From contig CALXDM010000002.1 of assembly GCA_944387065.1 (NCBI GenBank), positions 1-64,000 on the forward strand: a stretch of DNA of 64,000 bases. Direction: 5' to 3'. The first letter of the stretch is position 1, and every line of letters begins with the position of its first letter. This document shows positions 51,459 through 60,536 of this stretch, piece after piece. The notes below the pieces were generated by a model that searched no databases, was not told where the DNA came from, and saw nothing but the letters and a program-made list of their open reading frames with translations. The stretch comes from an uncultured Oscillospiraceae bacterium. GTDB lineage: Bacteria; Bacillota; Clostridia; Oscillospirales; Oscillospiraceae. The position numbers and the translations under genes were made by a program.

Positions 51459-52355
51459 ATGGCACTGCAAGAATGCGGATTAAATTTAAATAGAGTATCC
51501 AGGGAACTTCAACCCCATGGAAGCCTTGAATTCCCCTGTGCCGGCTATTCTTCACACCACATCGAAAGGGTGGAAGACGTCATTCCCTGGCACTGGCACA
51601 AAGAAATTGAAGTCGTCTATATAGCGCAAGGGCAGATGCACCTAAAAACATCCGAGGTCTCTTTTATGTTAAGCAAAGGTGATTTAGCAGTTATCAATTC
51701 CAACATGCTTCATTATGCTGCCGCTGCTCCAGAATGTACCTTGCGTTCCCTCGTTTTCAGCCCAACACTGATTACCGGAAACAATGATTCCGCATTTGCA
51801 ACAAAATATATTCAGCCGCTCTTATCCTGCACTTCTTTCTCTGGCTATCAGATTGATTCCACTGATCGTAAAATGGTATCAGATTGGTTCACCCGCGCGT
51901 TTGAAGCCCTTGCAAATGACAGCTATGGTTTTGAATTCACTGTGCGAGAAAACCTGTCCCGTATCTGTTTCTTTCTTTACGGAAAATTCGAACCGCAGAT
52001 TGACACCAAATCTTCCTTTTTGAAGCAAGATCATATCCGTATCAGGAAAATGCTGAACTATATTCACAAGCATTTCTCTGACAATATGTCTCTGGTGGAA
52101 ATCTCCGGTGCGGCAGATATTAGCAAACGGGAATGTCTGCGCTGCTTCCAAAAGACGCTTCAGGTTTCTCCGATTCAATATTTGTTGAAATACCGGGTTA
52201 TGCGGGGCGCAGAAATGCTGCTTGCAAATCCTACAAGCAGCATTTCTGAAATCGCAACTTATTGTGGTTTTGACAGCCCCAGCAATTTTACAAAAATATT
52301 CAAACGTTTTTATCGCTGCACTCCACGGGAGTATAGGAATATCAACGGGGAATAA
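51459..52355 (+). CDS. AraC-family regulator with cupin ligand domain
   Basis: The 298-residue protein has an N-terminal cupin barrel (HWHKEIEVVYIAQGQMHLK at about 45-65) and a C-terminal AraC double HTH (SLVEISGAADISKRECLRCF, then ISEIATYCGFDSPSNFTKIF) ending with the conserved PREYR. AraC proteins of this type bind a small ligand and activate nearby catabolic or transport genes. Start ATG with AGAGAGGGA nine bases upstream. Divergent from the MFS gene, likely its target. Confidence 0.9.
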   Translation: MALQECGLNLNRVSRELQPHGSLEFPCAGYSSHHIERVEDVIPWHWHKEIEVVYIAQGQMHLKTSEVSFMLSKGDLAVINSNMLHYAAAAPECTLRSLVFSPTLITGNNDSAFATKYIQPLLSCTSFSGYQIDSTDRKMVSDWFTRAFEALANDSYGFEFTVRENLSRICFFLYGKFEPQIDTKSSFLKQDHIRIRKMLNYIHKHFSDNMSLVEISGAADISKRECLRCFQKTLQVSPIQYLLKYRVMRGAEMLLANPTSSISEIATYCGFDSPSNFTKIFKRFYRCTPREYRNINGE

Positions 52356-52392
52356 CGGGTTGGTGTTTGTCAAATTCTGAGGTGAACGCCGC

Positions 52393-52440
52393 AAAAAGCA
52401 GGGCGCCGGCGGGGGATTCCTCCCTGCCGGCGCCCTGCTT
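52393..52440 (-). terminator. Terminator of the sortase gene
   Basis: A 15-bp GC-rich stem (aagcagggcgccggc with its complement) is followed on the minus strand by five T (A run at 52393-52397). It lies 31 bases after the sortase stop. Confidence 0.85.
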
Positions 52441-52471
52441 GCGCTTGACGTTATGATAGGCGTGCTGAATC

Positions 52472-53287
52472 CTACTGCGTCAACTTGCCCACTACGAAAT
52501 AGCGGGTGGTCTCCAGGCCTTCATCGGTACACAGCACGAAGGTCACAATGTGATCGTCCGCATGCACCGGCACACCACTGGAGAAATCCGATTGCGCTTT
52601 CGCCTGCTCCACATACTGCAAAAACGCTTCGTCACCACTGAAATCCAGCGCCATGTCATAGCCGCCGCCCACATATTGCTCATACGCGGCAAATAGCTCC
52701 ACCGTGTACTGCCCATCAGGTGTGGCCAAGCTCACTGTGGGATAGGCGTTGTAATAAGCCTGATCCGCATACTGTGCCATGGGCGACAGCATAGTGCCGT
52801 CCTTCATGTTGTGGCCATAAATCACCGTGTGCCGGTCGGATAGGTCTCCCGCGCAGCGATAATCCAAAAAGATGGATCCCGCGATGTTGTACGTGCCATC
52901 CAGCAGGTGCCGCAGGTAATAGCTGTTGTTATTGCCTTGCACCACTGGGTAGCTTATACCATCTTCCCCGTGCAGCCACATCCGCACGTCGGGATTTGTC
53001 CGGAGCAGTGTGTCCCAGTCCACCCTCATCTGCTGAGTTCCCTCCTGCCCAGGTGTGGCCATCTCCACGGCATCCCGCGCCCAGGCCGTGTAGGCGGCGT
53101 CCGCCTGACGGTAGCCCGCCAGAGCTTTCGCCAGCCACACGCCTCCTGTCAGCATCACCGCCAATCCCAAGGCGGTTATCACCCACAGAGCACGGGAAAT
53201 TTGCCTGCTCTGCCGTCTTCTTCGAGCCGGGGCCGGCCTTTTCTGTCCAGGCCTGTTTGCAGCTCCCTCACTTTGCGCTGTGTTCAC
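52472..53287 (-). CDS. Class-B-type sortase
   Basis: The 271-residue protein has a membrane anchor near residues 30-55 and a sortase domain with class-B features: YPVVQGNNNSYYLRHLLDG, GSIFLDYR, the catalytic His in VIYGHNMKDG, the Cys in TFVLCTDEG and the Arg in TTRYFVVGKL. The usual TLSTC motif is FVLC. Sortases link surface proteins to the cell wall through LPXTG-like signals. Its start overlaps the 3' end of the adhesin gene by 20 bases, so it is almost certainly the dedicated enzyme for that protein. Confidence 0.9.
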   Translation of the reverse strand: MNTAQSEGAANRPGQKRPAPARRRRQSRQISRALWVITALGLAVMLTGGVWLAKALAGYRQADAAYTAWARDAVEMATPGQEGTQQMRVDWDTLLRTNPDVRMWLHGEDGISYPVVQGNNNSYYLRHLLDGTYNIAGSIFLDYRCAGDLSDRHTVIYGHNMKDGTMLSPMAQYADQAYYNAYPTVSLATPDGQYTVELFAAYEQYVGGGYDMALDFSGDEAFLQYVEQAKAQSDFSSGVPVHADDHIVTFVLCTDEGLETTRYFVVGKLTQ

Positions 53288-56200
53288 ACTTTCCCCCTCT
53301 TTTTTTCAGCCAAACCCACGGCATCCGGTCACGGAAGCACACCGCATTGGCCACCAGCGCCGCAACCGCCAGCGCAAAGCCGCCCAGTACACACCCAATC
53401 ATCAGGGCCAGGTTTGTATCATCGCTGGTTTGAGGCACGACCACATCGGGATTGCTTGGCGTCTGCGGGGTACCCGGATCCACGACTGGCACACTTGGGT
53501 CGCTGGGATCACCCTCATTACCTGGCGTGCCCGGGTTGTTGGGGTCATTCGGGTTCACAGGCACATTCGGATCGCTGGGATCGCCAGGCTCGCCTGGATT
53601 GTTGGGATCATTCGACTCCACCGGCGGGCTCGGCTCACTTGGATCGCTGGGCTCTACCGAGGGATCACTAGGCTCCACCGGGGGATCGCTGGGCTCCACC
53701 GGAGGGGTGCTGGGCTCCACCGGAGGGGTGCTGGGCTCCACCGAAGGATCGCTGGGCTCCACCGGGGGATCGCTGGGCTCCACCGGGGGATCGCTGGGCT
53801 CCACCGGAGGGGTGCTGGGCTCCACCGGAGGGGTGCTGGGCTCCACCGGGGGATCGCTGGGTTCCACCGGGGGGGTGCTGGGCTCCACCGGAGGGGTGCT
53901 GGGCTCCACCGAGGGATCGCTGGGCTCCACCGGCGTAGAGGGTATCTCCTCAAAGGAAACGCTCACATCCAGAGAGGTCGGCAGATCGTCCAGGTACACG
54001 TCCACCCGAGTCACATTCCCATCGGCATCGTACTGGTATTCCACGCGTCCCGTCACCGTGGTCTCCCCTGCATTGGGGTCCTCAACGGTCATGGTAAACT
54101 TACCATCCGCGTCCGGCCAGATTGTCTCATACCTGTGGCTGGAAGGATGCTTAATCCCGATCTCATCGGTGTCCACCCGCCAGCCCTCGTCCGCCTGACC
54201 AAAGGCATGGGTCTGCTCATCCTGGCGGCCGTCTTCCACATTGTTCAGCGTGCCGCCCTCCAGCGAGACCTTTCCTCCATCGTCATTGAGTTGGACATTC
54301 TCAATCAGCAGCGAGGGCACAAAGTGCACCTCCACCTGGGTTGCAAAATCCATCAAGATTGCCGCCGGAGCCAGCGTCAAAGTAATTCTCTGATCCGCAC
54401 CGACAGTCACAGTTACGCCCGGCAGCTTATCCTCCAACTCCGCCTTCAGAGCAGCCACGTTCACCCGGCCATTGGGCTGTTTTGGGATATTCACCGTCAC
54501 GCTCCGCGCCGGGGTATTATCTTTCATCTGCTGATCCGTGTCAAAGTAATTCACCACGAAGGAATCGGCGTGGCTCCAATACTCATCAGGCCACCAGCTC
54601 ACTTGTCTCTCTTGCTCCTTATAGGGCCGCTCATCCCGATCCTCCACCCCAGCCAACTCCACAAAACCTCCCAAGTCTGTCTTTGTGGTGTCGTTGGGGC
54701 GCGGCAACACATTGTCAATCATCAGCCAGTTTGTGTAAAAATTGGTGATGGTCAGTCCACCGTTCGGATTGGCTGTATAGCCGGGAACGTAGCCCTCAAT
54801 CTCCGTCTCCTCCACGGTGTAGGCGATGCGCGCGCCCGTCGGGTCGTAAGCGGGTAGGCCTGTAAACGCCCCCCGCCATCCGACAGCCTCATCCAGCGTC
54901 AAGGTCTGGCTTGTCGGCACGCCGTTTTCCAGCAGCGTCACCGTCACGCTGGTGATCCCGGCAGGCAGATGGGTGGGGCTGGTCACAACTATGCCGCCCT
55001 CGACCCACACCTTCTCCACGGGCACCTCGATGGCCACCACGTTCACAAACTCGTTGTCCGCCACGGCCCTGATCGCCCCGGGCTCCGGCATCACGTTGCC
55101 GGCCGCGTCCACTGTTACCAGCCCGTTGGCCAACACAGTGCGCCCCGTGATGGGCGCGCTGGGCACGATATACCCCGAGGCTGTCTGTTCCGTCACCCGG
55201 TAGTCCGTCTCCTTGGGCAACTGAGTGAACACAACGGTGTCCCCATCCTGCACCCCGGTGATCTCACCGGCGGCAGTCGTGTGGCTGCTCCAGCTCCCGG
55301 CACTGGCGCTGTACACCCAGTAGGTGCCGCTGTATGCCGTCCAGGTTCCACCGCCCTGGTCATACTCCAGCAGGAAGCTGAACGTATCACCGTCGTTGCT
55401 CGTGTCCCCGCCGTCGTGGACGGTCTTGGTGAAGCCGCCTAGGCTGGCCAGGATGTTGGTGAAGTCGCTTCCGCTGGCCACCGAGATGTACGGGCTGTCC
55501 GCAGACAACACTTCCTCCACGCTGTAGGCAATGGGCTGGGAACCGTCGGTGGTGTAAGCCGTCAAGTTGTCGATGGTGTACGTCCACACGTCTGGGTTGG
55601 TGATCTTATCCCACTCCAGGTAGTTGTCCCCGGCGGGGTTGGTGGTTTGCAAGGTGATCACTTCCGACGCGCCCACCCCGTCCAGAGCGGGCGTGGCAGT
55701 CACCCGCAAGGTAATATCGTCAGGCCGCCGACCGGCAGCGTCGCTATTGTCGTTCCAGGTCTTGGTGCCCGTAATCTCAGACACCCCCGCCAGGATATTG
55801 TTGACGGTGAAGCGGTAGCTGTTGCCCCCGTCCATGGTGACACGGCTCACATAGTCGGTAAGCCCGGAGGTCTCCGCCACGGTGTAGACGATGAGCGTGC
55901 CCGCCGCGTCGTACTTGTACAGGTTACTCCAAGTGGCTGTCCACGCCCCCGTCTCCCCGTCGGAATCAGCGGTACCGTCCAGGGTGATGGCCGCCCCGGC
56001 GGGGGCTGCCTGAGGACCCCGATGGTCGGCGGTGATGGCCGCGCCTCCGGCGGACAAGGTGAAGGTGACGCTGGCGGGCCGGCGGCTGGGGTCTGCACTG
56101 TCCGACCAGGTCTTGGTGGCGGTCACGTCCACCAGCTCCCGGTTGCGGAAGGTACTTCCTGCCGTCCCCGTCTCATCTTCATAAGTAGGTGTGCTCACCA

Positions 56201-58316
56201 GGAGCCGTCCGGTGGTAGGATCCTCGGTCACTTCCACCGTGGCCGTGACTGTGTCCATAGCCATGGCGTAGTCCACCCCATCCACGGTGACCACCCCGCC
56301 CGTCCCACCGATCTCGGTGAGGGTGAAGGTATAGGTGCCAGGCTGATACAGCTGGATGGTGGGGAAGGCAATCTCCCCGGTTGGGGTGTTCCGGACAGTG
56401 GCCGCCCCCTGGCCCTCGGTTGAATTGAGGTTAACGAAGGTACCCGCCGCCGTCTCAACCTGCACGTCGCTGTCGGTAAGGGCAGCGGTTCCAGTGTAAC
56501 CAGTTGCCGGATTAAAGCCCAGGCCAAAGGAGAAGGTGGGCAGATCGTTGGCGCGGCCGTCCACTTCCTTCTCCGCCTCCAGATCCACCGTCACTGGCAG
56601 CCGCTTGTTGGTCTGGGAGAGCGCGCCAGTCAGGTCAAAGCCTGCCGACACCGTGACGTTGGCATACTCGCTGAAGGCGGTTTCGGCGTAGGTCTCCGCC
56701 GCGGCGAGGACCGCGTCCGCATCGGCATAGCCGCTGCCCACGGTAAAGGTCTGGGTTTCATCCCCGGTCAGGGTGATGCTGTTGCCCTGGGTGCGGGTGA
56801 CGGTGATGGAGACCAGGGAGCCGCTCGTCTGCGCGCCCCCAATGGTCAGCGTGGGCAAGGTGAGGTTCAAATTGACGTCGGCAGAAATTCCGCCTGTTAA
56901 TGGAGCTCCACTATAATCCACCTGGGCTCCGCCCAAAACGAACGCACCCTCTGTATTGTCCGTATATGATTGCTCGGCCTGTGCGCCTGAGCCATCATTG
57001 GGGGTCACGCTCTGTACCACATTGCCGTTGTAGTCCACAGACACCCCGCCAGGGGTCACAGTGAATTCTAGCGGAGTTCCATCCAACTCGTACCCCTCCG
57101 GCGCCTTCGTCTCCGTCAATGTAAACGTGCCGCCTTGCAATACCTCAGCCGGCAGTTGAAACGTTCCATCAGGACCGGTTACCAAGGCGCCCCCAATCAC
57201 CGAGCCGCCTTGCGTCAAGGTGTATTCCGCGCCGGCTAGGGCTTTCTTATCGGTGTCTGAGGTGAATGTATTGGTTTTAGTAAAAATCAACGACCCGGCG
57301 ATTTTATTGACTTGGTTTAGGGCTAATGTATTGTAAATTTCAACGGAAATGGGGGCCACAAATTTGATGGTTTTGCTCTGTATAGTGACCACCGTTCCAC
57401 CACCCGATGTCCAATATGAAAACTGATAGGATCCATCCATACCGGTTTCGATAAAACCCCTGCCGTTTCGATTCACTCCAGAGATCAAAAATGCATTTCC
57501 GGTCTGCTCCAACTTCCCCCCCATAGCTGGAACATCCTCTCCGTCAAACTCGAACCCAGACGCGCTGTATCTAAGATTATCCGCTCCATCCAAGAAACTA
57601 CCAGATATCAACTCTACCATGTTGCCATCCAATTGAATGTCGTCCATTGTGTAGGGCACATCAAAAGATGGCACACCGCCCGTCGCCACAAAGGAAAAAT
57701 CCACTACAGGGTAAATCACCGTACTCATGCCGTTTCCCGCAAAGTCCAAGGCCCCACCCATATCCTCCGGGAAAACGTGAAGCCGGTTCCCTGTCACATC
57801 CAAGCGCACATTCCCTCTGCGTCTTGGGTCGTTGGGGGTACTATTATAATAAGAGCTGTAGTCCTCAACCGTGCTGGGGGCCCTGACCGGCGTCAAATCT
57901 TCGATTAGGTTATTTGATAAGATAATCTCGCGCGCACTTTTAAGATAATGAATCCCCGTAATATCCGCAATCTTTTCCCCGCCTGGCTTCCCATCACCAG
58001 AGGCGTTGATGGTACCGTTGTAGTTGTTCAGCAGCTCTTCATAGCTTCCAAAGTCATCCAGCGAAATGCCATTTAAAAAGATGTTTGGATTGTCCAGCAT
58101 GGACTGGGCCACCGCCAGAGCAAAGTTTGCATCCTCAAAGGGGCCTTCCGCGTCAGCGAAGTTGGCCGGGTCCAGCAGCTCCTGGGCAAGTTCCGACGCG
58201 GTTGTGGGCGCGCTCAACCGTGCCCCCGATGCGCGGGCAACCTGGACAAAGGCGGCGGCCACCACCGATCCACACAAGGCTAGCGCCAGCAGCGCCGCTA
58301 TCCATCTCCGCTTCAT
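53268..58316 (-). CDS. Large Cna-B repeat cell-wall adhesin with VPQTS sorting signal
   Basis: The 1682-residue protein has a signal peptide (AALLALALCGSVVAAAFVQ), a short leucine-rich stretch (ITGIHYLKSAREIILSNN), a domain with KTNTFTSDTDKKALAGAEY that opens a series of Cna-B-type folds (FTLTETKAPEGYE, then TATKTWSDSADPSRRP and TGTKTWNDNSDAAGRR), a Pro-rich VEPS spacer, and a C-terminal signal VVPQTSDD followed by a membrane helix and a KKRGGKC tail. Cna-B domains form rigid rods often stabilised by isopeptide bonds. The VPQTS signal resembles class-B motifs. It is probably an adhesin or pilin-like stalk. ATG start; the upstream 350 bases hold no gene. Confidence 0.9.
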   Translation of the reverse strand: MKRRWIAALLALALCGSVVAAAFVQVARASGARLSAPTTASELAQELLDPANFADAEGPFEDANFALAVAQSMLDNPNIFLNGISLDDFGSYEELLNNYNGTINASGDGKPGGEKIADITGIHYLKSAREIILSNNLIEDLTPVRAPSTVEDYSSYYNSTPNDPRRRGNVRLDVTGNRLHVFPEDMGGALDFAGNGMSTVIYPVVDFSFVATGGVPSFDVPYTMDDIQLDGNMVELISGSFLDGADNLRYSASGFEFDGEDVPAMGGKLEQTGNAFLISGVNRNGRGFIETGMDGSYQFSYWTSGGGTVVTIQSKTIKFVAPISVEIYNTLALNQVNKIAGSLIFTKTNTFTSDTDKKALAGAEYTLTQGGSVIGGALVTGPDGTFQLPAEVLQGGTFTLTETKAPEGYELDGTPLEFTVTPGGVSVDYNGNVVQSVTPNDGSGAQAEQSYTDNTEGAFVLGGAQVDYSGAPLTGGISADVNLNLTLPTLTIGGAQTSGSLVSITVTRTQGNSITLTGDETQTFTVGSGYADADAVLAAAETYAETAFSEYANVTVSAGFDLTGALSQTNKRLPVTVDLEAEKEVDGRANDLPTFSFGLGFNPATGYTGTAALTDSDVQVETAAGTFVNLNSTEGQGAATVRNTPTGEIAFPTIQLYQPGTYTFTLTEIGGTGGVVTVDGVDYAMAMDTVTATVEVTEDPTTGRLLVSTPTYEDETGTAGSTFRNRELVDVTATKTWSDSADPSRRPASVTFTLSAGGAAITADHRGPQAAPAGAAITLDGTADSDGETGAWTATWSNLYKYDAAGTLIVYTVAETSGLTDYVSRVTMDGGNSYRFTVNNILAGVSEITGTKTWNDNSDAAGRRPDDITLRVTATPALDGVGASEVITLQTTNPAGDNYLEWDKITNPDVWTYTIDNLTAYTTDGSQPIAYSVEEVLSADSPYISVASGSDFTNILASLGGFTKTVHDGGDTSNDGDTFSFLLEYDQGGGTWTAYSGTYWVYSASAGSWSSHTTAAGEITGVQDGDTVVFTQLPKETDYRVTEQTASGYIVPSAPITGRTVLANGLVTVDAAGNVMPEPGAIRAVADNEFVNVVAIEVPVEKVWVEGGIVVTSPTHLPAGITSVTVTLLENGVPTSQTLTLDEAVGWRGAFTGLPAYDPTGARIAYTVEETEIEGYVPGYTANPNGGLTITNFYTNWLMIDNVLPRPNDTTKTDLGGFVELAGVEDRDERPYKEQERQVSWWPDEYWSHADSFVVNYFDTDQQMKDNTPARSVTVNIPKQPNGRVNVAALKAELEDKLPGVTVTVGADQRITLTLAPAAILMDFATQVEVHFVPSLLIENVQLNDDGGKVSLEGGTLNNVEDGRQDEQTHAFGQADEGWRVDTDEIGIKHPSSHRYETIWPDADGKFTMTVEDPNAGETTVTGRVEYQYDADGNVTRVDVYLDDLPTSLDVSVSFEEIPSTPVEPSDPSVEPSTPPVEPSTPPVEPSDPPVEPSTPPVEPSTPPVEPSDPPVEPSDPPVEPSDPSVEPSTPPVEPSTPPVEPSDPPVEPSDPSVEPSDPSEPSPPVESNDPNNPGEPGDPSDPNVPVNPNDPNNPGTPGNEGDPSDPSVPVVDPGTPQTPSNPDVVVPQTSDDTNLALMIGCVLGGFALAVAALVANAVCFRDRMPWVWLKKRGGKCEHSAK
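53645..53938 (-). repeat. Tandem 21-base repeat encoding PPVEPS(D/T)
   Basis: About 14 copies of a 21-base unit, GC-rich and differing by a few bases, encode a 7-residue Pro/Val/Glu/Ser spacer between the last folded domain and the wall-anchoring signal. Copy number is likely to vary between strains and may trouble assembly. Confidence 0.9.
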
Positions 58317-58669
58317 ACACGATTCCTCCCCAAGTCATCAAAATTTTCAAACGGGCGATCTGAGCCGCCCAACCCACCTGGCACCGGGGCCAGGAGCGCG
58401 CCACGGGCCGGGGTGCAATAGAGTCCACTCACCTTGAGCCGATGATGACGCACACATATATTTCCATCATGCAGTTGTAGCATGATTTCCGACTTTTGTC
58501 AACCCCCCCATCTATTGGGCGAACTTCCACCTACTCCCAGATCAGAGGCGCCTGATGATTGGCCAAGCCCGGATGAAAGCGGCGGGCGACAACCCTGGTG
58601 GGAAGTCTGGACGGTCGGGGCGCGCGTAAAAAGCCGTCCCTGGCGGGACGGCTGGATGGGACAACGTGT
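58317..58669. other. Gene-free region upstream of the adhesin
   Basis: About 350 bases with no supported gene. The first 150 bases should contain the adhesin promoter, but I cannot point to clear boxes. A terminator for the small gene that follows on the same strand lies at 58628-58653. Confidence 0.5.
58628..58653 (-). terminator. Terminator of the 61-residue protein gene
   Basis: A 9-bp stem (agccgtccc/gggacggct, loop tggc) is followed on the minus strand by five T (A run at 58628-58632), 17 bases after the small gene's stop. Confidence 0.85.
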
Positions 58670-58855
58670 TTATTGATCCTGCGACGGGGAAGGCTTATGG
58701 TGGTAGACCTTTGTATCCGGGCCGCTGGTGCCAGGAATGATGGGCTTGGCCTTTTCCTTGCCGTGCTTTGCCTTGCCCTGGAGTTCCGGCACTGGCGGGG
58801 CGTCGTTCTTCGGCGCTTTTGTCCAATCAGGCCGGGCCATACCCTGTTTTGCCAT
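58670..58855 (-). CDS. Small conserved-looking basic protein of unknown function
   Basis: The ATG at 58855 (MAKQGMARPDWTKAPKND) is preceded by GAGGTGATTTGT, a strong site, so translation is likely. The 61-residue protein is basic and Lys/Pro-rich with no membrane span and few hydrophobic residues, ending with VYHHKPSPSQDQ, and is likely disordered. A terminator follows at once. I do not recognise it. It lies between the adhesin promoter region and rnfB with its own signals, so it is probably an independent gene. Confidence 0.65.
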   Translation of the reverse strand: MAKQGMARPDWTKAPKNDAPPVPELQGKAKHGKEKAKPIIPGTSGPDTKVYHHKPSPSQDQ

Positions 58856-58991
58856 ACAAATCACCTCTGCCATAGTGTACCCCATGGAGCGGGAAGCATT
58901 CTACCCAGAGGGGAGATGTCCACAGGGCATCTACGGGGGCGCGCATCTCAGCAAGGACGCTCTGCCGGGCGCTCCCCGGCTTAGCGATAGC

Positions 58992-59021
58992 GGGGAGGGG
59001 CATCCGCGGATACCCCTCCCC
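58992..59021. terminator. Hairpin downstream of rnfB
   Basis: ggggagggg (58992-59000) pairs with cccctcccc (59013-59021) around an atccgcggat palindrome. A T run follows only on the plus strand. It lies 50 bases beyond the rnfB stop and may help end the rnf transcript or protect its 3' end. Confidence 0.5.
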
Positions 59022-59073
59022 TTTTCGTTTGGCGCCCCTGGGTCACTCCCCTTTCGTCGGTTCCAGACAGCCG

Positions 59074-59907
59074 TTACCCCTCTTTCCCCGCAGCCGCTGT
59101 CGCCAGGTTCAGCCCGATGATACAGCCGGCGGGGCACACCTCCACGCATTTCCCGCAGCCCACGCACTTCTCGTAGGTCACGCTGGCCAGGTTGTCGGTG
59201 ACGGTGATGGCCTCGGTGGGGCAGTTGCGCTCGCACAGCTTGCAGCCGATGCAGCCAGCGGTGCAGATCTTGCGCACATCTGCGCCCTTTTGGGGGCTGT
59301 TGCAGTCCACCACGACCTTGGCATTTGCCGGGCGGATGGCGATGACGTCGTTGGGGCAGGTCTTGGCGCACAGGCCGCAGCCGGTGCACAGCTCAGGCTC
59401 CACCCGGGCGATGCCACCCACCAGGTAGATGGCCTGCTCGGGACACACCTGGACGCAGTCGCCCAGGCCGGCGCAGCCGTAAACACAGCTCCCGCTACCG
59501 CCAAAGACCAGCTTGGCCGCGGTGCAGCTCTCGATGCCCTCATAGTCCATCTTGGCAGAGGTGGCCGCGCAGGTGCCACCGCAGCGCACCTCAGCCACCA
59601 TCCGGGCCACGTCGCCCCCCTCCCGGCCCAGCACCTGGCCCAGCTGCTGGGCCGCGCCCGTCCCGCCGGGCACGCACAGGGTGATGGACAGGTCGGGATC
59701 CTCCACCAGGGCGGCGGCGTAGCCGTCACAGCCGGCAAAGCCACAGGCGCCGCAGTTGGCCCCGGGCAGGCACTCGCGCACCTGGGGGAAGCGCTCATCC
59801 TCCTCCACCGCCATGAACTTGGAGGCCACGGTGAGCATCACCCCGCAGATCAGCGCGATCAGGGCCAGCACCGCCACGGCGATGAGCACCACTTGCATGA
59901 TTTCCAT
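59074..59907 (-). CDS. rnfB: Rnf complex subunit B (iron-sulfur ferredoxin-like)
   Basis: The 277-residue protein has an N-terminal membrane anchor (VVLIAVAVLALIALICGVML), a CGACGFAGCDGYA iron-sulfur motif near residues 50-65 and several ferredoxin-type clusters (CTGCGLCAKTCPND, CIGCKLCERNCPTE, CVGCGKCVEVCPAG). RnfB receives electrons from ferredoxin and passes them to the membrane core. It is the last gene of rnfCDGEAB, 14 bases after rnfA. Confidence 0.95.
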   Translation of the reverse strand: MEIMQVVLIAVAVLALIALICGVMLTVASKFMAVEEDERFPQVRECLPGANCGACGFAGCDGYAAALVEDPDLSITLCVPGGTGAAQQLGQVLGREGGDVARMVAEVRCGGTCAATSAKMDYEGIESCTAAKLVFGGSGSCVYGCAGLGDCVQVCPEQAIYLVGGIARVEPELCTGCGLCAKTCPNDVIAIRPANAKVVVDCNSPQKGADVRKICTAGCIGCKLCERNCPTEAITVTDNLASVTYEKCVGCGKCVEVCPAGCIIGLNLATAAAGKEG

Positions 59908-59921
59908 GATTCACACCCTCC

Positions 59922-60536
59922 TTAACCCAACAGGTTTTCCACCAGCCCGGCAAAGCCCATGAAGGACACCGACAGGATGGAGGCGGACAGCAGGGTGATG
60001 GGCATCCCCTTAAAGCACGCCGGGCAGTTGCACCGCTCCACCCGAGTGCGCACCCCGGCGAAGAGCACCATGGCCAGCAGGAAGCCCAGGCCGCTGCCAA
60101 AGGCGTTGAACAGCGCGTGGGCGAAGCTCAGCCCAAAGGCCGCGCCGGGCAGCAGGTAGCTGTCCACGTTGCTGATGCAAACCCCCAGCACCGCGCAGTT
60201 GGTGGTGATCAGAGGCAGGTACACGCCCAGGGAGGCGTGCAGGGCGGGAATGTACTTCTTGAGCACGATCTCCACCAGCTGCACCAGGGCGGCGATGACC
60301 AGGATGAACACGATGGTCTGGAGATAGCCCAGGCCGTTCTGGTCCAGCACGAAGTACTGGATGGGATAGGTCACGGCGGTGGCCAGCACCATCACGAAGA
60401 TGACGGCGATGGACATACCAGTGGCCTGGTCCAGCTTCTTAGACACGCCCAGGAAGGGGCAGATGCCTAGGAACTGGCTGAGCACGTAGTTGTTGACCAG
60501 GACTGCGGTCATGATAATGGCGATAATTTCCTTCAT
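59922..60536 (-). CDS. rnfA: Rnf complex subunit A (membrane)
   Basis: The 204-residue membrane protein has six spans (IIAIIMTAVLVNNYVLSQFL opening, with the GICPFLG cysteine motif) and the second half-motif TNCAVLGVC. With RnfE it forms the transmembrane core that holds an iron-sulfur cluster and couples electron flow to Na+ or H+ transport. Its ATG overlaps the rnfE stop by ATGA. Confidence 0.95.
   Translation of the reverse strand: MKEIIAIIMTAVLVNNYVLSQFLGICPFLGVSKKLDQATGMSIAVIFVMVLATAVTYPIQYFVLDQNGLGYLQTIVFILVIAALVQLVEIVLKKYIPALHASLGVYLPLITTNCAVLGVCISNVDSYLLPGAAFGLSFAHALFNAFGSGLGFLLAMVLFAGVRTRVERCNCPACFKGMPITLLSASILSVSFMGFAGLVENLLG

Noticed and set aside
53645-53938. CRISPR-like array of 21-base repeats
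   Set aside because: The units are contiguous without spacers and in frame inside the adhesin gene.
53280-54857. Plus-strand open frame opposite the adhesin spacer
   Set aside because: Its Gly/Leu/His repeats are the reverse reading of the VEPS repeat.
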